The position numbers and the translations under genes are program-made. This document shows, in pieces, positions 45,279 through 54,308 of a DNA stretch of 64,000 bases. Source of the stretch: Nostoc sp. S4. Its GTDB lineage: Bacteria > Cyanobacteriota > Cyanobacteriia > Cyanobacteriales > Nostocaceae. The notes under the pieces were generated by a model that saw only the letters and a program-made list of their open reading frames with translations, was not told the origin of the DNA and did no database searches. Every line of letters starts with the position of its first letter. Position 1 is the stretch's first letter. The stretch covers positions 62,001-126,000 of the forward strand of contig JAQYWR010000014.1 in assembly GCA_029379225.1 (NCBI GenBank), read 5' to 3'.

Positions 45279-45320
45279 GCGAAAAATTTAACATCCTAAT
45301 CGAAAGATTTTTCATTGCAT
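45279..45320 (+). promoter_or_regulatory. candidate AraC-type operator 1 upstream of scyA
   Basis: This 42-bp site has half-sites GCGAAAAATTTA (45279) and TCGAAAGATTTT (45300), starts 21 bp apart, followed by CATTGCAT. It matches the site at 45400 at 35 of 42 positions by hand count. A 21-bp spacing of direct repeats is the classic arrangement for AraC-family regulators, and the nearby response regulator has an AraC output domain. Role inferred, not shown. Confidence 0.5.
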
Positions 45321-45399
45321 AATAATCTTGATTAGATTAAATATCATCAGCCTTTATATATGTTAAGCATAGGGAACTAGTGTAATCATCAGAATATCA

Positions 45400-45441
45400 G
45401 CGAAAAATTTGACACGCTCATCAAAAGATATTTGATTGCAT
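45400..45441 (+). promoter_or_regulatory. candidate AraC-type operator 2 upstream of scyA
   Basis: Half-sites GCGAAAAATTTG (45400) and TCAAAAGATATT (45421) start 21 bp apart, followed by GATTGCAT. It lies 121 bp downstream of operator 1 and 241 bp before the preferred scyA start codon. See operator 1 for the argument. Confidence 0.5.
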
Positions 45442-45681
45442 ATCTATATTTATCTCCTTTATTCTAATTTCTGGAAGCACAGCCTTGATTAGTCTATGCT
45501 TTGCAAAATTTTTTGGGTAATCCGCTCACAAGCATCAATCAGTAGCGATCGAGCCTTTCTACTATCAACTAAGCTTGGCGATAACTGTGAAAAATATAGA
45601 GTCGTTTGTATTAAATATTTTCACTGCTGTGATTGTAAACCAAGCAGCATTTATGTAACTTGATGTAATTACGTGAAATTT

Positions 45682-47562
45682 ATGAGTCAAAACTATACAG
45701 GTTCAAACTCTCCTCTAATTGCTACTGAGCCATACAATGAATTTCCATCAAATAAATATGTAGAATCTGTGTCTAACTCGCATCAACTTGATGAATCACA
45801 GAAGAATGGGGAAATTCAACCTTTTTTCTCCAGTGAAACAACCCCAACACTCTCAGTTGCAGATGCGATCGCCCAGATGTTAGTCGATTTGGGAGTAAAC
45901 TACGCCTTTGGTGTCGCTGGTGGGGCGATGGCAAGTCTTTGGGGTGCATTATCGAATAGCACCATAGAGGTGTTGAACTTCCGTCATGAAGCAGGAGCCG
46001 CCTTTGCAGCGACCGAAGCATATTTTGCCAGCCATCGTCCTAGCGTAGTCTTCACCACAGCAGGCCCGGGGATCACCAACGCCCTGACTGGCTTATTTGC
46101 GGCTCGTGGCGAAGGTGCAAAGGTGATTTTGCTGTCAGCTTGTACCTCTGCATCGCAGCGTGGACGCTGGGCAATTCAAGAAACCAGCACCTACACATTG
46201 CCGAGCGGGGGAATTTTTACCCCAGGAGCGCTATTCAACTATGCAATTACCATCGAATCTGCTGCTCAACTCCCACAGATTTTTCGCAAACTTGCCCTAG
46301 CTTTGGCGCAACCAGAGGGATTTGTTGCTCATTTGAGCATTCCTACTGCTGTGCAGACAAGTTTAGTTCAAGATGTAGCCTTACCCCAACTAGATGTTTC
46401 TTGTTTTCGGGTAACCCCCTCTAGTGAAGCGATCGCTAAATCTGTAGAGTTATTATCATCCGGTCCCTTTGCCATCTGGGTTGGTTTCGGTGCGCGTGAT
46501 GCAGCAGAGGAAATCCGCCAACTCGCTGAAAAAACCGGAGCAGCTGTGATGTCCTCACCTCGTGGTAAAGGCATCTTTCCCGAAGATCATCCCCAGTTTA
46601 TCGGTGTCACGGGTTTAGGCGGTCACGCTTCTGTATTGACTTATATGGAGCAGCAACCTCCACTACGCACACTCGTATTAGGCACTCGTCTTGGCGAACC
46701 AACCTCCTTTTGGAGTTCGGCCTTAGTTCCTAAAGGTGGCTTTATCCATGTAGATATTGACCCAGAAGTACCAGGAATAGCTTATCCACACGCCCAAACT
46801 TTCGGGGTTCGGTCTGACATCAAAACATTTGTCCAAGAACTGTTGCAGCGCTTACCAGATGCTCCTGATAATTTTGTAGTGCCCCTACCTCGTCCAGAAA
46901 GCAAAGCAATCGAACCTGCTTTGGAAGTAGATTATCCAGTGCGACCAGAAGTATTGATGGCAGCAATTCAAAAGATTGTTGTTGAGGGTAGCGATGCCAT
47001 AGTCATGGCAGAGTGTGGTAACTCATTTACTTGGTCAACGCATCTACTGCAATTTACCCAAGCCAATCGTTACCGAGTCAGCACCGGAGTTGGAGCAATG
47101 GGTCATGCTGTCACAGGAGTGTTGGGTGCAGCGTTAGCAAATAATAGCAAAGCTGTGGGTATTGTTGGTGATGGGGCAATGCTGATGAATAACGAAATCA
47201 GCACCGCTGTAAAATACAAAATTCCGGCGATTTGGATAGTACTCAACGATGCACGTTACAACATGTGCCATCAAGGGATGAAAATCTTGGGATTAAAAGG
47301 TGCGGACGCAACACTGCCACCAACAAACTTCGCCATGATTGCTCGTGGGATGGGAGCAGAAGCGGTCGTAGTTGTTAGAGAGTCGGATATTGAAGCTGCA
47401 TTAGAACAAGCGATCGCTTCAAATGTTCCTTTTGTGATCGATGTAGTAATTGATGGCGATCGCCCAGCACCCTCTGGTGGACGTAATAAGAGTTTGGCAG
47501 CACAAGGAGTCAAATCAAGTCCAACTCAAACTCCAAAACCAGTTTCATTTCCCTTAGTTTGA
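45682..47562 (+). CDS. scyA: ScyA, thiamin-diphosphate-dependent coupling enzyme
   Basis: ScyA, an acetolactate-synthase-like enzyme, joins indole-3-pyruvate and p-hydroxyphenylpyruvate to a beta-keto acid, the second step of scytonemin assembly. The protein (626 residues from this ATG) has the pyrimidine-binding domain with catalytic Glu in NFRHEAGAAFAATEAY, the central domain, and the ThDP-magnesium motif GDGAMLMNNEISTAVKYKIP running to IVLNDARYN. A GTG at 45673 would add three residues. The first 50 residues are Ser/Asn-rich and not conserved. It is the first gene of the plus-strand scy run; scyB follows after 154 bases. Confidence 0.94.
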   Translation: MSQNYTGSNSPLIATEPYNEFPSNKYVESVSNSHQLDESQKNGEIQPFFSSETTPTLSVADAIAQMLVDLGVNYAFGVAGGAMASLWGALSNSTIEVLNFRHEAGAAFAATEAYFASHRPSVVFTTAGPGITNALTGLFAARGEGAKVILLSACTSASQRGRWAIQETSTYTLPSGGIFTPGALFNYAITIESAAQLPQIFRKLALALAQPEGFVAHLSIPTAVQTSLVQDVALPQLDVSCFRVTPSSEAIAKSVELLSSGPFAIWVGFGARDAAEEIRQLAEKTGAAVMSSPRGKGIFPEDHPQFIGVTGLGGHASVLTYMEQQPPLRTLVLGTRLGEPTSFWSSALVPKGGFIHVDIDPEVPGIAYPHAQTFGVRSDIKTFVQELLQRLPDAPDNFVVPLPRPESKAIEPALEVDYPVRPEVLMAAIQKIVVEGSDAIVMAECGNSFTWSTHLLQFTQANRYRVSTGVGAMGHAVTGVLGAALANNSKAVGIVGDGAMLMNNEISTAVKYKIPAIWIVLNDARYNMCHQGMKILGLKGADATLPPTNFAMIARGMGAEAVVVVRESDIEAALEQAIASNVPFVIDVVIDGDRPAPSGGRNKSLAAQGVKSSPTQTPKPVSFPLV

Positions 47563-47716
47563 CTAGAACAGCCTTCTAATTAGTATCTTTCTCTTGGCAG
47601 TACTTTTTTTTTGAGAACCTACACGCTAACGCTACTCTTCCGACTTCTCTATCCGTCTAGAGAGTGCAACAAAAAACCCGCGTTAATCAACCCAAAATCA
47701 ATATTGAGAAACCAAA

Positions 47717-48778
47717 ATGCTGCTATTTGAAACTGTTAGAGAAATGGGTCACGAACAAGTTCTTTTCTGTCATGGTAAAAATCCAGAAATTAAGGCGATT
47801 ATTGCCATCCATGATACAAGTTTGGGGCCAGCAATGGGAGCTACAAGACTCTTCCCTTATCTTAACGAAGAAGCTGCTTTACAAGATGCGCTTCGTCTGA
47901 GTCGGGGAATGACATATAAAGCTGCCTGTGCCAACATTCCAGCTGGTGGGGGAAAAGCAGTTATTATCGCTAATCCGGAAAATAAAACAGATGAATTGTT
48001 GAGAGCTTATGGACGTTTTGTTAACAGTATTAATGGACGTTTTATTACTGGACAAGACGTAAATATTACCCCAAAAGATGTACGAACAATCAGTCAAGAA
48101 ACTAAATATGTTGTTGGAGTATCTGAAAAGTCTGGTGGGCCAGCTCCAATAACATCTTTAGGAGTTTTTCTAGGAATCAAAGCCGCTGTCGAGTTTCGTT
48201 GGCAAACTCAAAGACTTGATGGGCTGAAAGTAGCAGTTCAAGGTCTCGGAAATGTAGGTAAAAATCTCTGCCGACACTTACACGAACATGATGTTCAACT
48301 TTTTGTCAGCGATATAGATCCAGCCAAATCAGAAGAAGTAAAACGGCTTTATGGTGCAACTGTTGTAGAACCCTCTGAAATTTATTCTCTTGATGTAGAT
48401 GTTTTTGCCCCTTGTGCTTTAGGAGCAATTCTTAATAGCCATACAATTCCTTTTCTACGAGCTTCTATTGTTGCTGGTGCAGCTAATAATCAATTAGAGA
48501 ATGAGCAACTACATAGTCAAATGCTTGCTAAAAAAGGAATTATTTACAGTCCTGATTACGTAATTAATGCTGGAGGACTAATTAATGTTTATAACGAAAT
48601 GATTGGCTATGACGAAGAAAAAGCTTTGAAGCAAGTCCATAACATTTATGACACATTACTAGCAATTTTTGAGATTGCCAAACAGCAAGGAATTACTACT
48701 AATGATGCCGCCAAACGATTAGCAGAAGACAGAATTGCCAAGGTTAAACGAAACCAAGCTAAGACTGTTGCAGCTTAA
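47717..48778 (+). CDS. scyB: ScyB, tryptophan dehydrogenase
   Basis: ScyB belongs to the Glu/Leu/Phe/Val dehydrogenase family and oxidatively deaminates tryptophan to indole-3-pyruvate with NAD+. The 353-residue protein has GPAMGATRLFPY, the catalytic lysine region GMTYKAACANIPAGGGKAVI, and the Rossmann motif VAVQGLGNVGKNLC, ending with YVINAGGLINVYNEM. The start at 47717 gives the expected MLLFETVREMGHEQV. It lies between scyA and scyC (46-base gap to scyC), the known order. Confidence 0.94.
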   Translation: MLLFETVREMGHEQVLFCHGKNPEIKAIIAIHDTSLGPAMGATRLFPYLNEEAALQDALRLSRGMTYKAACANIPAGGGKAVIIANPENKTDELLRAYGRFVNSINGRFITGQDVNITPKDVRTISQETKYVVGVSEKSGGPAPITSLGVFLGIKAAVEFRWQTQRLDGLKVAVQGLGNVGKNLCRHLHEHDVQLFVSDIDPAKSEEVKRLYGATVVEPSEIYSLDVDVFAPCALGAILNSHTIPFLRASIVAGAANNQLENEQLHSQMLAKKGIIYSPDYVINAGGLINVYNEMIGYDEEKALKQVHNIYDTLLAIFEIAKQQGITTNDAAKRLAEDRIAKVKRNQAKTVAA

Positions 48779-48824
48779 TTGTTAATGTTTACTAATTATT
48801 AACTGTTGATTTTAGGAGTTAAAA

Positions 48825-49796
48825 GTGGAAAAAAATACATTTGCAACATCAGCTTATATTGCTACTTCACCAAAGATTGCCTTTGACTACCTTTGTAGTT
48901 TAAAAAACTTGGATGAATGGACGCTTTATAGTCGGATGAAAGAGCAAATTGACGAAGATACCTGGTTGGGAAGTGCATCTGGTTATCACAAAAATCTCTA
49001 CTACCACGTTAAAAAACTAGAGAATCCACTTTTCTACGGTATTGAGTGGCATTGCGGGTTAGAGTATCAGAAATATTTTCAGGTTTACCCTGTTTTGCTG
49101 TTTCCTACAGACTACATTGAGCCGGGGACAGATGAAAAAGGTGTGTACTTTCACTGGTTGAGCTTTGTCGATCCCAAACGGCAGACTCAGATGATTATGC
49201 AGGGAATTCATACAGTACACACTTCCGAATGTCGTTCTCTCAAAGGTAATTTAGAACGCAAGGCTGGTCTGACTACAGCAGCTAAAGGACGCTACTTTAT
49301 CGATACAGACACCATTTATGTTGATGCCCCTGTTGAAATTGGCATTGAATATTTAAAAGACTTACAAAACATAGACGAGTGGGCGCATTTATTGCGACCA
49401 AATGGCGAGATTGGTCTGGAATCAGGAGAATTCAAAGATGAATATGACCAGCAGGTAAAAGTTTCTGTACGAGTTCATAGTTTGAGTAAATACTACTTAC
49501 TTGAACAGGAATATTTTTATCCAGACTACGAATATTATCAGCGTTCTGTAGCGCTACTTATTCCAACTGCCTATGCTTTCGCTGACCCGGAGGCTTCTGG
49601 TTTTATCCTGCATCGAATCACTTTTTGGAAAGCAGATGGAACTGTCAGCCACGGCAAACTTCAAATTGAAGATTTTGGGGCTGAGAGCATGAACATTAAA
49701 CGTTTACTCGAAGCCAAAGCTGGCAATCTCAAATCATTCGACCGGGGAATGAGCTATCTGCCAAAAACTCAAGAGTCATTGGTTAATAGTCATTAG
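48825..49796 (+). CDS. scyC: ScyC, cyclase of the scytonemin monomer pathway
   Basis: ScyC cyclises and decarboxylates the ScyA product to the tricyclic ketone. The 323-residue protein seems to be two copies of one domain of about 150 residues: SAYIATSPKIAFDYLCSLKN with LDEWTLYSRM near residue 5, and IYVDAPVEIGIEYLKDLQN with IDEWAHLLRP near residue 165. The pattern is like a START/SRPBCC ligand-binding fold; outside the scy cluster it has few relatives that I know. The start is a GTG with AGGAG 6 bases upstream. It is cytoplasmic (no signal peptide), in contrast to scyD-F. Confidence 0.92.
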   Translation: MEKNTFATSAYIATSPKIAFDYLCSLKNLDEWTLYSRMKEQIDEDTWLGSASGYHKNLYYHVKKLENPLFYGIEWHCGLEYQKYFQVYPVLLFPTDYIEPGTDEKGVYFHWLSFVDPKRQTQMIMQGIHTVHTSECRSLKGNLERKAGLTTAAKGRYFIDTDTIYVDAPVEIGIEYLKDLQNIDEWAHLLRPNGEIGLESGEFKDEYDQQVKVSVRVHSLSKYYLLEQEYFYPDYEYYQRSVALLIPTAYAFADPEASGFILHRITFWKADGTVSHGKLQIEDFGAESMNIKRLLEAKAGNLKSFDRGMSYLPKTQESLVNSH

Positions 49797-49873
49797 TCAT
49801 TAATCATGGGTCATTCGTTATTGGTCATTAGTCAGCTAACAAATAACAAATGACAAATGACAAAAGACAAAAT

Positions 49874-51136
49874 ATGAAACTCAAACAACTTACTATTACT
49901 TTTCTCACTTTTTGGATTGCTGCTTTTTCTGGAATGAAAGCTGCCTCAGCCGGAGCGTTTTCGGTAATTGCTGACAGTCTATATAATCCCGGAGGTCTGA
50001 GCTTTGACCCCGATGGTAATCTCTATGTTACAGAGGCGGGAATCGGGGGAAATGGAGCTTGTGTTCCACCACCAAGTGGTCAAGGCGATTCTTTATGCTA
50101 TGGCACAACTGGTGCAGTTACCAAAATTGAGAATGGTAAGACTAAGCGGATACTTACAGGACTTCCTTCCTTAGCACTACCAGATGGTACTGGAGGGACT
50201 GGCGCTCGTGATATCCAATTTGATGCTACAGGTAAGCCTTATGTTCTGATTGGGTATGGAGCTAATCCAGCCTTTCGCGATCGCAATCTGGGTAACACTG
50301 ACCTCGGTAAAATTATTGCTCCTGACTTTAATACCAATTCCTGGACGAGTGTTGCTGATTTAGCTAACTATGAACTCGCCAACAATCCCGATGGTAGTGA
50401 TGTCGATAGCAATCCCTTGGGTTTTGTAATCGACGGCAATAAGTTAGTTGCAACTGATGCAGGTGCAAACGATTTACTAAGTGTGAAAACTGATGGTAGT
50501 AATTTGTACGCTATTACCACATTTCCTCAAGAGATATTGACTAATCCAGTCTTTCCCCCTTCTGGTACGCCATCCAACGAACCTGCACAGGTGCCATCTG
50601 AAAATGACCCGGTGCAATCGCAGTTTGCAACTCAAGCAGTACCCTCAAGTGTGGCAAAAGGGCCTGATGGTGCTTATTATGTCAGCCAATTTACTGGTTT
50701 TCCCTTTCCAGAAGGTGGGGCAAAAATCTATCGAATTGGTGCTGATGGTAAGCCAACAGTCTTTGCAGATGGTTTTACCCAACTCACAGACTTGCAATTT
50801 GATACTGCGGGCAACTTATATGCTTTGCAGTACGCCAATCAGTCAGCCTGGAAGGGTAATTTTGATGGTTCTGTAATCAAAATAGCTGCCGATGGAACTC
50901 GTACAACTCTTTTGAGCGGCAATGGATTAGAGTCGCCTAGCGCCTTGACTATTGGTGCTGATGGTGCAGTATACGTCACAAACCGAGGCGATCGCCCAGG
51001 ACAAGGACAAGTTCTCAGAATTGATAATACCAAGTCCATTCCTGAACCTGATTCTGTTTTAGGCGTATTAGCGATCGGTGCTTTGGGCGTTGGTTGGCTG
51101 CACAAGCGCAAGAACCCCCAAACCTTTCATAAATAA
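49874..51136 (+). CDS. scyD: ScyD, exported repeat protein with PEP-CTERM tail
   Basis: ScyD is part of the conserved scytonemin cluster; its enzymatic role is unsettled. From ATG 49874 the product is 420 residues with a signal peptide (TITFLTFWIAAFSGMKAASA), a beta-propeller-like body with SFDPDGNLYVTEAG, QFDATGKPYVL and TIGADGAVYVTNRG units, and a C-terminal SIPEPDSVLG, hydrophobic helix, HKRK: a PEP-CTERM sorting signal. The frame is open to 49850, but those codons lie in TGACAAA repeats. It is a paralogue of ScyE: both have the SFxPDGxLYVxExGIGGNG start. 77 bases after scyC. Confidence 0.9.
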   Translation: MKLKQLTITFLTFWIAAFSGMKAASAGAFSVIADSLYNPGGLSFDPDGNLYVTEAGIGGNGACVPPPSGQGDSLCYGTTGAVTKIENGKTKRILTGLPSLALPDGTGGTGARDIQFDATGKPYVLIGYGANPAFRDRNLGNTDLGKIIAPDFNTNSWTSVADLANYELANNPDGSDVDSNPLGFVIDGNKLVATDAGANDLLSVKTDGSNLYAITTFPQEILTNPVFPPSGTPSNEPAQVPSENDPVQSQFATQAVPSSVAKGPDGAYYVSQFTGFPFPEGGAKIYRIGADGKPTVFADGFTQLTDLQFDTAGNLYALQYANQSAWKGNFDGSVIKIAADGTRTTLLSGNGLESPSALTIGADGAVYVTNRGDRPGQGQVLRIDNTKSIPEPDSVLGVLAIGALGVGWLHKRKNPQTFHK

Positions 51137-51280
51137 AGTCATGGCGCTCAAGTAAAGAATTTTAAACCAATACCAGTACCTCTCAATCAGAGCATTTTCC
51201 CTGCATTCCTCAAACACTGGGATTCGTTGTCTTTAAAACCATAAAAATTTCCACTTATTTAACTCTCAATCTCCAAAAGT

Positions 51281-52654
51281 ATGAAACTCAAGTCATTTGC
51301 TTTTACATCTGTTACATTTTGTTTTACTGCTATTTGTGGAATCCCATCTGTACAAGCTGCAAGCCTGACGAAAATTGTCGATGGAATTAGTAATGCACGA
51401 GGTGTTAGCTTCGGCCCTGACGGGACTCTCTACGTAGCTGAGCCAGGTATCGGAGGAAATGGAAATTGCCAACCATCTCCAAGTACCCTGTTTCAGCCTA
51501 TCTGCGCTGGTAATACTGGTTCACTGGTCAAAGTTACACCAGACGGTAAAAAACAGCGTATACTTAATAACTTTCAGTCTCTAGCGGAACAACCCACCGG
51601 CAACCAAGGCGCTGGTATTCAAGACCTGCAATTCGATTCTCTAGGAAATGCTTATCTTCTGACTGGGTTTGCTGGTTATCCAGGAAACCGTGATAAAGAA
51701 ACACTTAACCTTGGTTCTCAATTCCCTATCCCACCACAGCAACTTGCTACTTTCCCGCCATCAACACCCGATAAAGTACTGAATACACCGCTCCTAGCAC
51801 AACTGTCCAAAGTTGACTTGAAGACCGGGAAGCTGGACAGTATTTTTGACTTTGCCAAATATGAAATCACCAATAATCCAGATGGTGGGGATATCGTTAC
51901 CAATCCCTATGACCTAACTATTAATGGCGATAATGCTTATGTCGTTGACGGGGGTGGGAACACTGCTTACAAAATCAAACTTGACGGAAGTGACTCCCAG
52001 GCAATTCCAATTCCGAAAACCATCATTAGTAAGTCCGACTTACCACCAGGATTAGAAGTACCTCCTGGGCTATTAGATGAGCTTCCAGGAGGAAAAATAG
52101 CAATTCAAGCAGTACCGACAGGTGGTGCAATTGGTCCCGATGGAGATTTGTACGTTGGCGAATATACAGGTTTTCCTTATCCAGAAGGTAAATCACAGAT
52201 TTACCGCATCGGTAAGGATGGAAACCCAGAAGTTTATCTGGACGGGTTTACGCACATCACAGACTTAACCTTTGATGAGAATGGCAATTTACTGGTTCTA
52301 CAGTTTAGTGACACTTCTCAATTAGGGGGTGACATCACAAATCTACCCGGTTCTCTGATCCAAGTTGCTCCTGACGGCACTCGCACAACACTCGTTGCAG
52401 CAGGTCAAGGGCTAGATTCGGCTGATGGAATTGATATTGGCCCTGATGGCAAGATTTATATTACCAATCGTGGTGTCGGCGCGGGACTAGGGGAAGTTGT
52501 TCGGGTGGATGGTGTCGTTACACAAGTAGTCCCCGAACCTGGTTCACTAGTCGGCTTATTAGCACTTGCTGGTGTAAGCGCAACAGCTGCTCGCACCAAG
52601 CGTAAACGCCAACAAAAGTTGGGTAAATTGCTAGCTGAAGCAGAAACTGTCTAA
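51281..52654 (+). CDS. scyE: ScyE, exported repeat protein with PEP-CTERM tail
   Basis: ScyE (457 residues) is a paralogue of ScyD with the same layout: signal peptide (SVTFCFTAICGIPSVQAAS), propeller-like units (VSFGPDGTLYVAEPGIGG, LTFDENGNLLVLQF, IDIGPDGKIYITNRG) and a C-terminal VPEPGSLVGLLALAGV helix followed by TKRKRQ. Conserved-looking segments YVGEYTGFPYPEG and YVSQFTGFPFPEG match between ScyE and ScyD and may mark the active or binding face. Scytonemin lies in the outer sheath, and export of ScyD-F fits late steps outside the cytoplasm. A hairpin follows the stop. Confidence 0.9.
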   Translation: MKLKSFAFTSVTFCFTAICGIPSVQAASLTKIVDGISNARGVSFGPDGTLYVAEPGIGGNGNCQPSPSTLFQPICAGNTGSLVKVTPDGKKQRILNNFQSLAEQPTGNQGAGIQDLQFDSLGNAYLLTGFAGYPGNRDKETLNLGSQFPIPPQQLATFPPSTPDKVLNTPLLAQLSKVDLKTGKLDSIFDFAKYEITNNPDGGDIVTNPYDLTINGDNAYVVDGGGNTAYKIKLDGSDSQAIPIPKTIISKSDLPPGLEVPPGLLDELPGGKIAIQAVPTGGAIGPDGDLYVGEYTGFPYPEGKSQIYRIGKDGNPEVYLDGFTHITDLTFDENGNLLVLQFSDTSQLGGDITNLPGSLIQVAPDGTRTTLVAAGQGLDSADGIDIGPDGKIYITNRGVGAGLGEVVRVDGVVTQVVPEPGSLVGLLALAGVSATAARTKRKRQQKLGKLLAEAETV

Positions 52655-52694
52655 TTCCTTTTTACCTGGCTTTGTCAGGAATGCCTACAGAATA

Positions 52695-52784
52695 GGCTGC
52701 TGCCTCTACACAGAAAGTTGCATTTCAAACAAGAGGCAGCAGCCCAAATTTCAGAGTTCCCAAACTAGAACTGGGAACGAAATT
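52695..52784 (+). terminator. two stem-loops between scyE and scyF
   Basis: GGCTGCTGCCTCT (52695-52707) and AGAGGCAGCAGCC (52732-52744) form a 13-bp perfect stem. Right after it GTTCCCA (52756-52762) pairs with TGGGAAC (52772-52778), with outer AATTTC/GAAATT pairs. Neither has a T run, so these are more likely partial terminators or RNA-stabilising hairpins tuning scyF than full stops. Confidence 0.6.
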
Positions 52785-52828
52785 AGTCTAGGAAAGAGTA
52801 TAACTCATACAACCAGGACTTAAAACTC

Positions 52829-54025
52829 ATGGGATTAGTCAAAAATATATCAATCGGCATTCTCGGTACTGGATTCATGGTATTGGCAACAGCAGCCCAA
52901 GCTAAGGCTGTAACATTAACCTACGACAGAAGTATCGGTAGCCCTGGCTTCGGGCCTGGGCAGCTTTTTGTCCCCCAAGGCATAGCGGTGGATGACCAAG
53001 GGAATACCTACATAGCTAACGGACGCGGTGTTAACCCGGATGGTACTCCTAATTTCAACCTCGGTGACAAAATTGAAAAATTTAGTCCTAGCGGTGAGTA
53101 TATTGGAGCAATTGGCTCCGGTGGCACAGGACCCGGACAGTTTGACGAGCCAACAACTGTAGACTTTAATCCCGTAACAGGGGATCTGTATGCAGGTGAT
53201 GTTTACAACAACCGCATCAATCAATTCGATTCTCAGGGTAACTTTATTAGATCCTTTGCCAATGGAGAATTCACCCCTCGTATAAATGATAGGCTTTTCT
53301 TTGGACCATCTGGTGTAACATTTGACAAAGCTGGCAACGTTTACGTTGGTGATTTTAACGGTGAAAGAATCCTTAAATTTACACCTGACGGACAGCAAAT
53401 TGGTGTCATTGGTGGCACTGTGGGCACTGGACTTGGAGAAACTCAAGGTGTAGCAGGTGTAAGAATTTCCTCAGTCAGTGGAAATATCTTTTTAGCTGAC
53501 CAGTATAACAACCGCATTCAAGTACTCGATCCAAATGGTAAACCTCTGTACGCATTTGGTTCAGCAGGTAGCGGACCTGGACAGCTTCTTCAGCCAATTG
53601 GTATCGAACTGGACGACCAAGACAATGTTTATGTAGCTGATTCTATCAACAGCCGCGTTCAGGTATTCGATAAAAACGGTAACTTCTTGACTTCCTATGG
53701 TCAACCCGCCCTAGATGCATCAGGCAACCCAGTCCCACCTCCAGCATTAACTGGTCCTCCTTTTGGTAATCCCCTCGACCTCACTCCCGGCAGATTTAAC
53801 TGGACGGGTGGGACAGCCCTCAAAGATGGCAAGCTTTATGTGGGTGATTTCTTCCAAGGTCGCGTCCAAGTGTTAAATGTAGAGGGCACAACTCAAGTAC
53901 CTGAACCTAGTTCAGCATTGGGTTTAGCATTACTCGGACTTGGGGCTGCTACCGTCACATTGCGGAAACGTGGGCAACAAAAGCCAGTCTTGAGTTTAGA
54001 GAAGGAACTACAAAAACAGTGCTAA
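52829..54025 (+). CDS. scyF: ScyF, exported NHL-repeat protein with PEP-CTERM tail
   Basis: ScyF (398 residues) has a signal peptide (ISIGILGTGFMVLATAAQAKA) and clear NHL beta-propeller repeats: QLFVPQGIAVDDQGNTYIAN, DLYAGDVYNNRINQFDSQGN, NIFLADQYNNRIQVLDPNGK, NVYVADSINSRVQVFDKNGN. The C-terminus VPEPSSALG, a hydrophobic helix and LRKRG is a PEP-CTERM signal. It would be exported and anchored or processed at the cell surface, where it may bind or mature scytonemin intermediates. It follows scyE after a double hairpin. The biochemical role is not known. Confidence 0.92.
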   Translation: MGLVKNISIGILGTGFMVLATAAQAKAVTLTYDRSIGSPGFGPGQLFVPQGIAVDDQGNTYIANGRGVNPDGTPNFNLGDKIEKFSPSGEYIGAIGSGGTGPGQFDEPTTVDFNPVTGDLYAGDVYNNRINQFDSQGNFIRSFANGEFTPRINDRLFFGPSGVTFDKAGNVYVGDFNGERILKFTPDGQQIGVIGGTVGTGLGETQGVAGVRISSVSGNIFLADQYNNRIQVLDPNGKPLYAFGSAGSGPGQLLQPIGIELDDQDNVYVADSINSRVQVFDKNGNFLTSYGQPALDASGNPVPPPALTGPPFGNPLDLTPGRFNWTGGTALKDGKLYVGDFFQGRVQVLNVEGTTQVPEPSSALGLALLGLGAATVTLRKRGQQKPVLSLEKELQKQC

Positions 54026-54033
54026 ATAATTAC

Positions 54034-54227
54034 TAATTCGTAATACTCACCTCCAGCGAGAAGCAAGCTACGTGATTTGTAATTTGTAATTAAAAAAGGT
54101 ATAGCAGCTCAGACGCTCATTTGTAATTCAGTAGTCAATAAGACAGTGGAGAGTTCAGCCGCTACCACTGATTGTAATTACGAAAAATATAGCTTGCTTC
54201 TCACGCTCAGGTGAGTATTACGAATTA
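54034..54227. mobile_element. MITE-like element with ~38-bp inverted ends
   Basis: The left arm 54034-54070 (TAATTCGTAATACTCACCT, then GAGAAGCAAGCTA) is the complement of the right arm 54190-54227 apart from a few central bases. The interior of about 120 bases has no coding frame and contains TTTGTAATT-type repeats. It lies between scyF and the glycosyltransferase gene and may be a non-autonomous transposon remnant. Confidence 0.65.
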
Positions 54228-54308
54228 CGAATTACAAACAAGGGAAATAAAAACTGGGCAACACAATAAAGCCAACATTATCAAAGTGCTTCCGGGGATT
54301 AAGAGCTT

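Larger units (their letters stand above)
43860..45681. promoter_or_regulatory. 1.8 kb control region between the two-component genes and scyA
   Basis: This AT-rich region separates the divergent kinase and scyA transcripts. It contains short frames (44326-44508, 44587-44802) that I do not regard as genes. The scyA-proximal half holds two full candidate operator sites (separate entries) and a partial third at 45158-45197 with AAAAGATTTTTCATTATA. A partial dispersed repeat (CACCGACTTACTTA) is at about 45007-45020. The length is unusual for this window and fits tight, multi-site control of scytonemin genes. Confidence 0.5.

Noticed and set aside
49850-49873. Upstream ATG for ScyD
   Set aside because: These codons come from TGACAAA repeats; the signal peptide starts properly at 49874.
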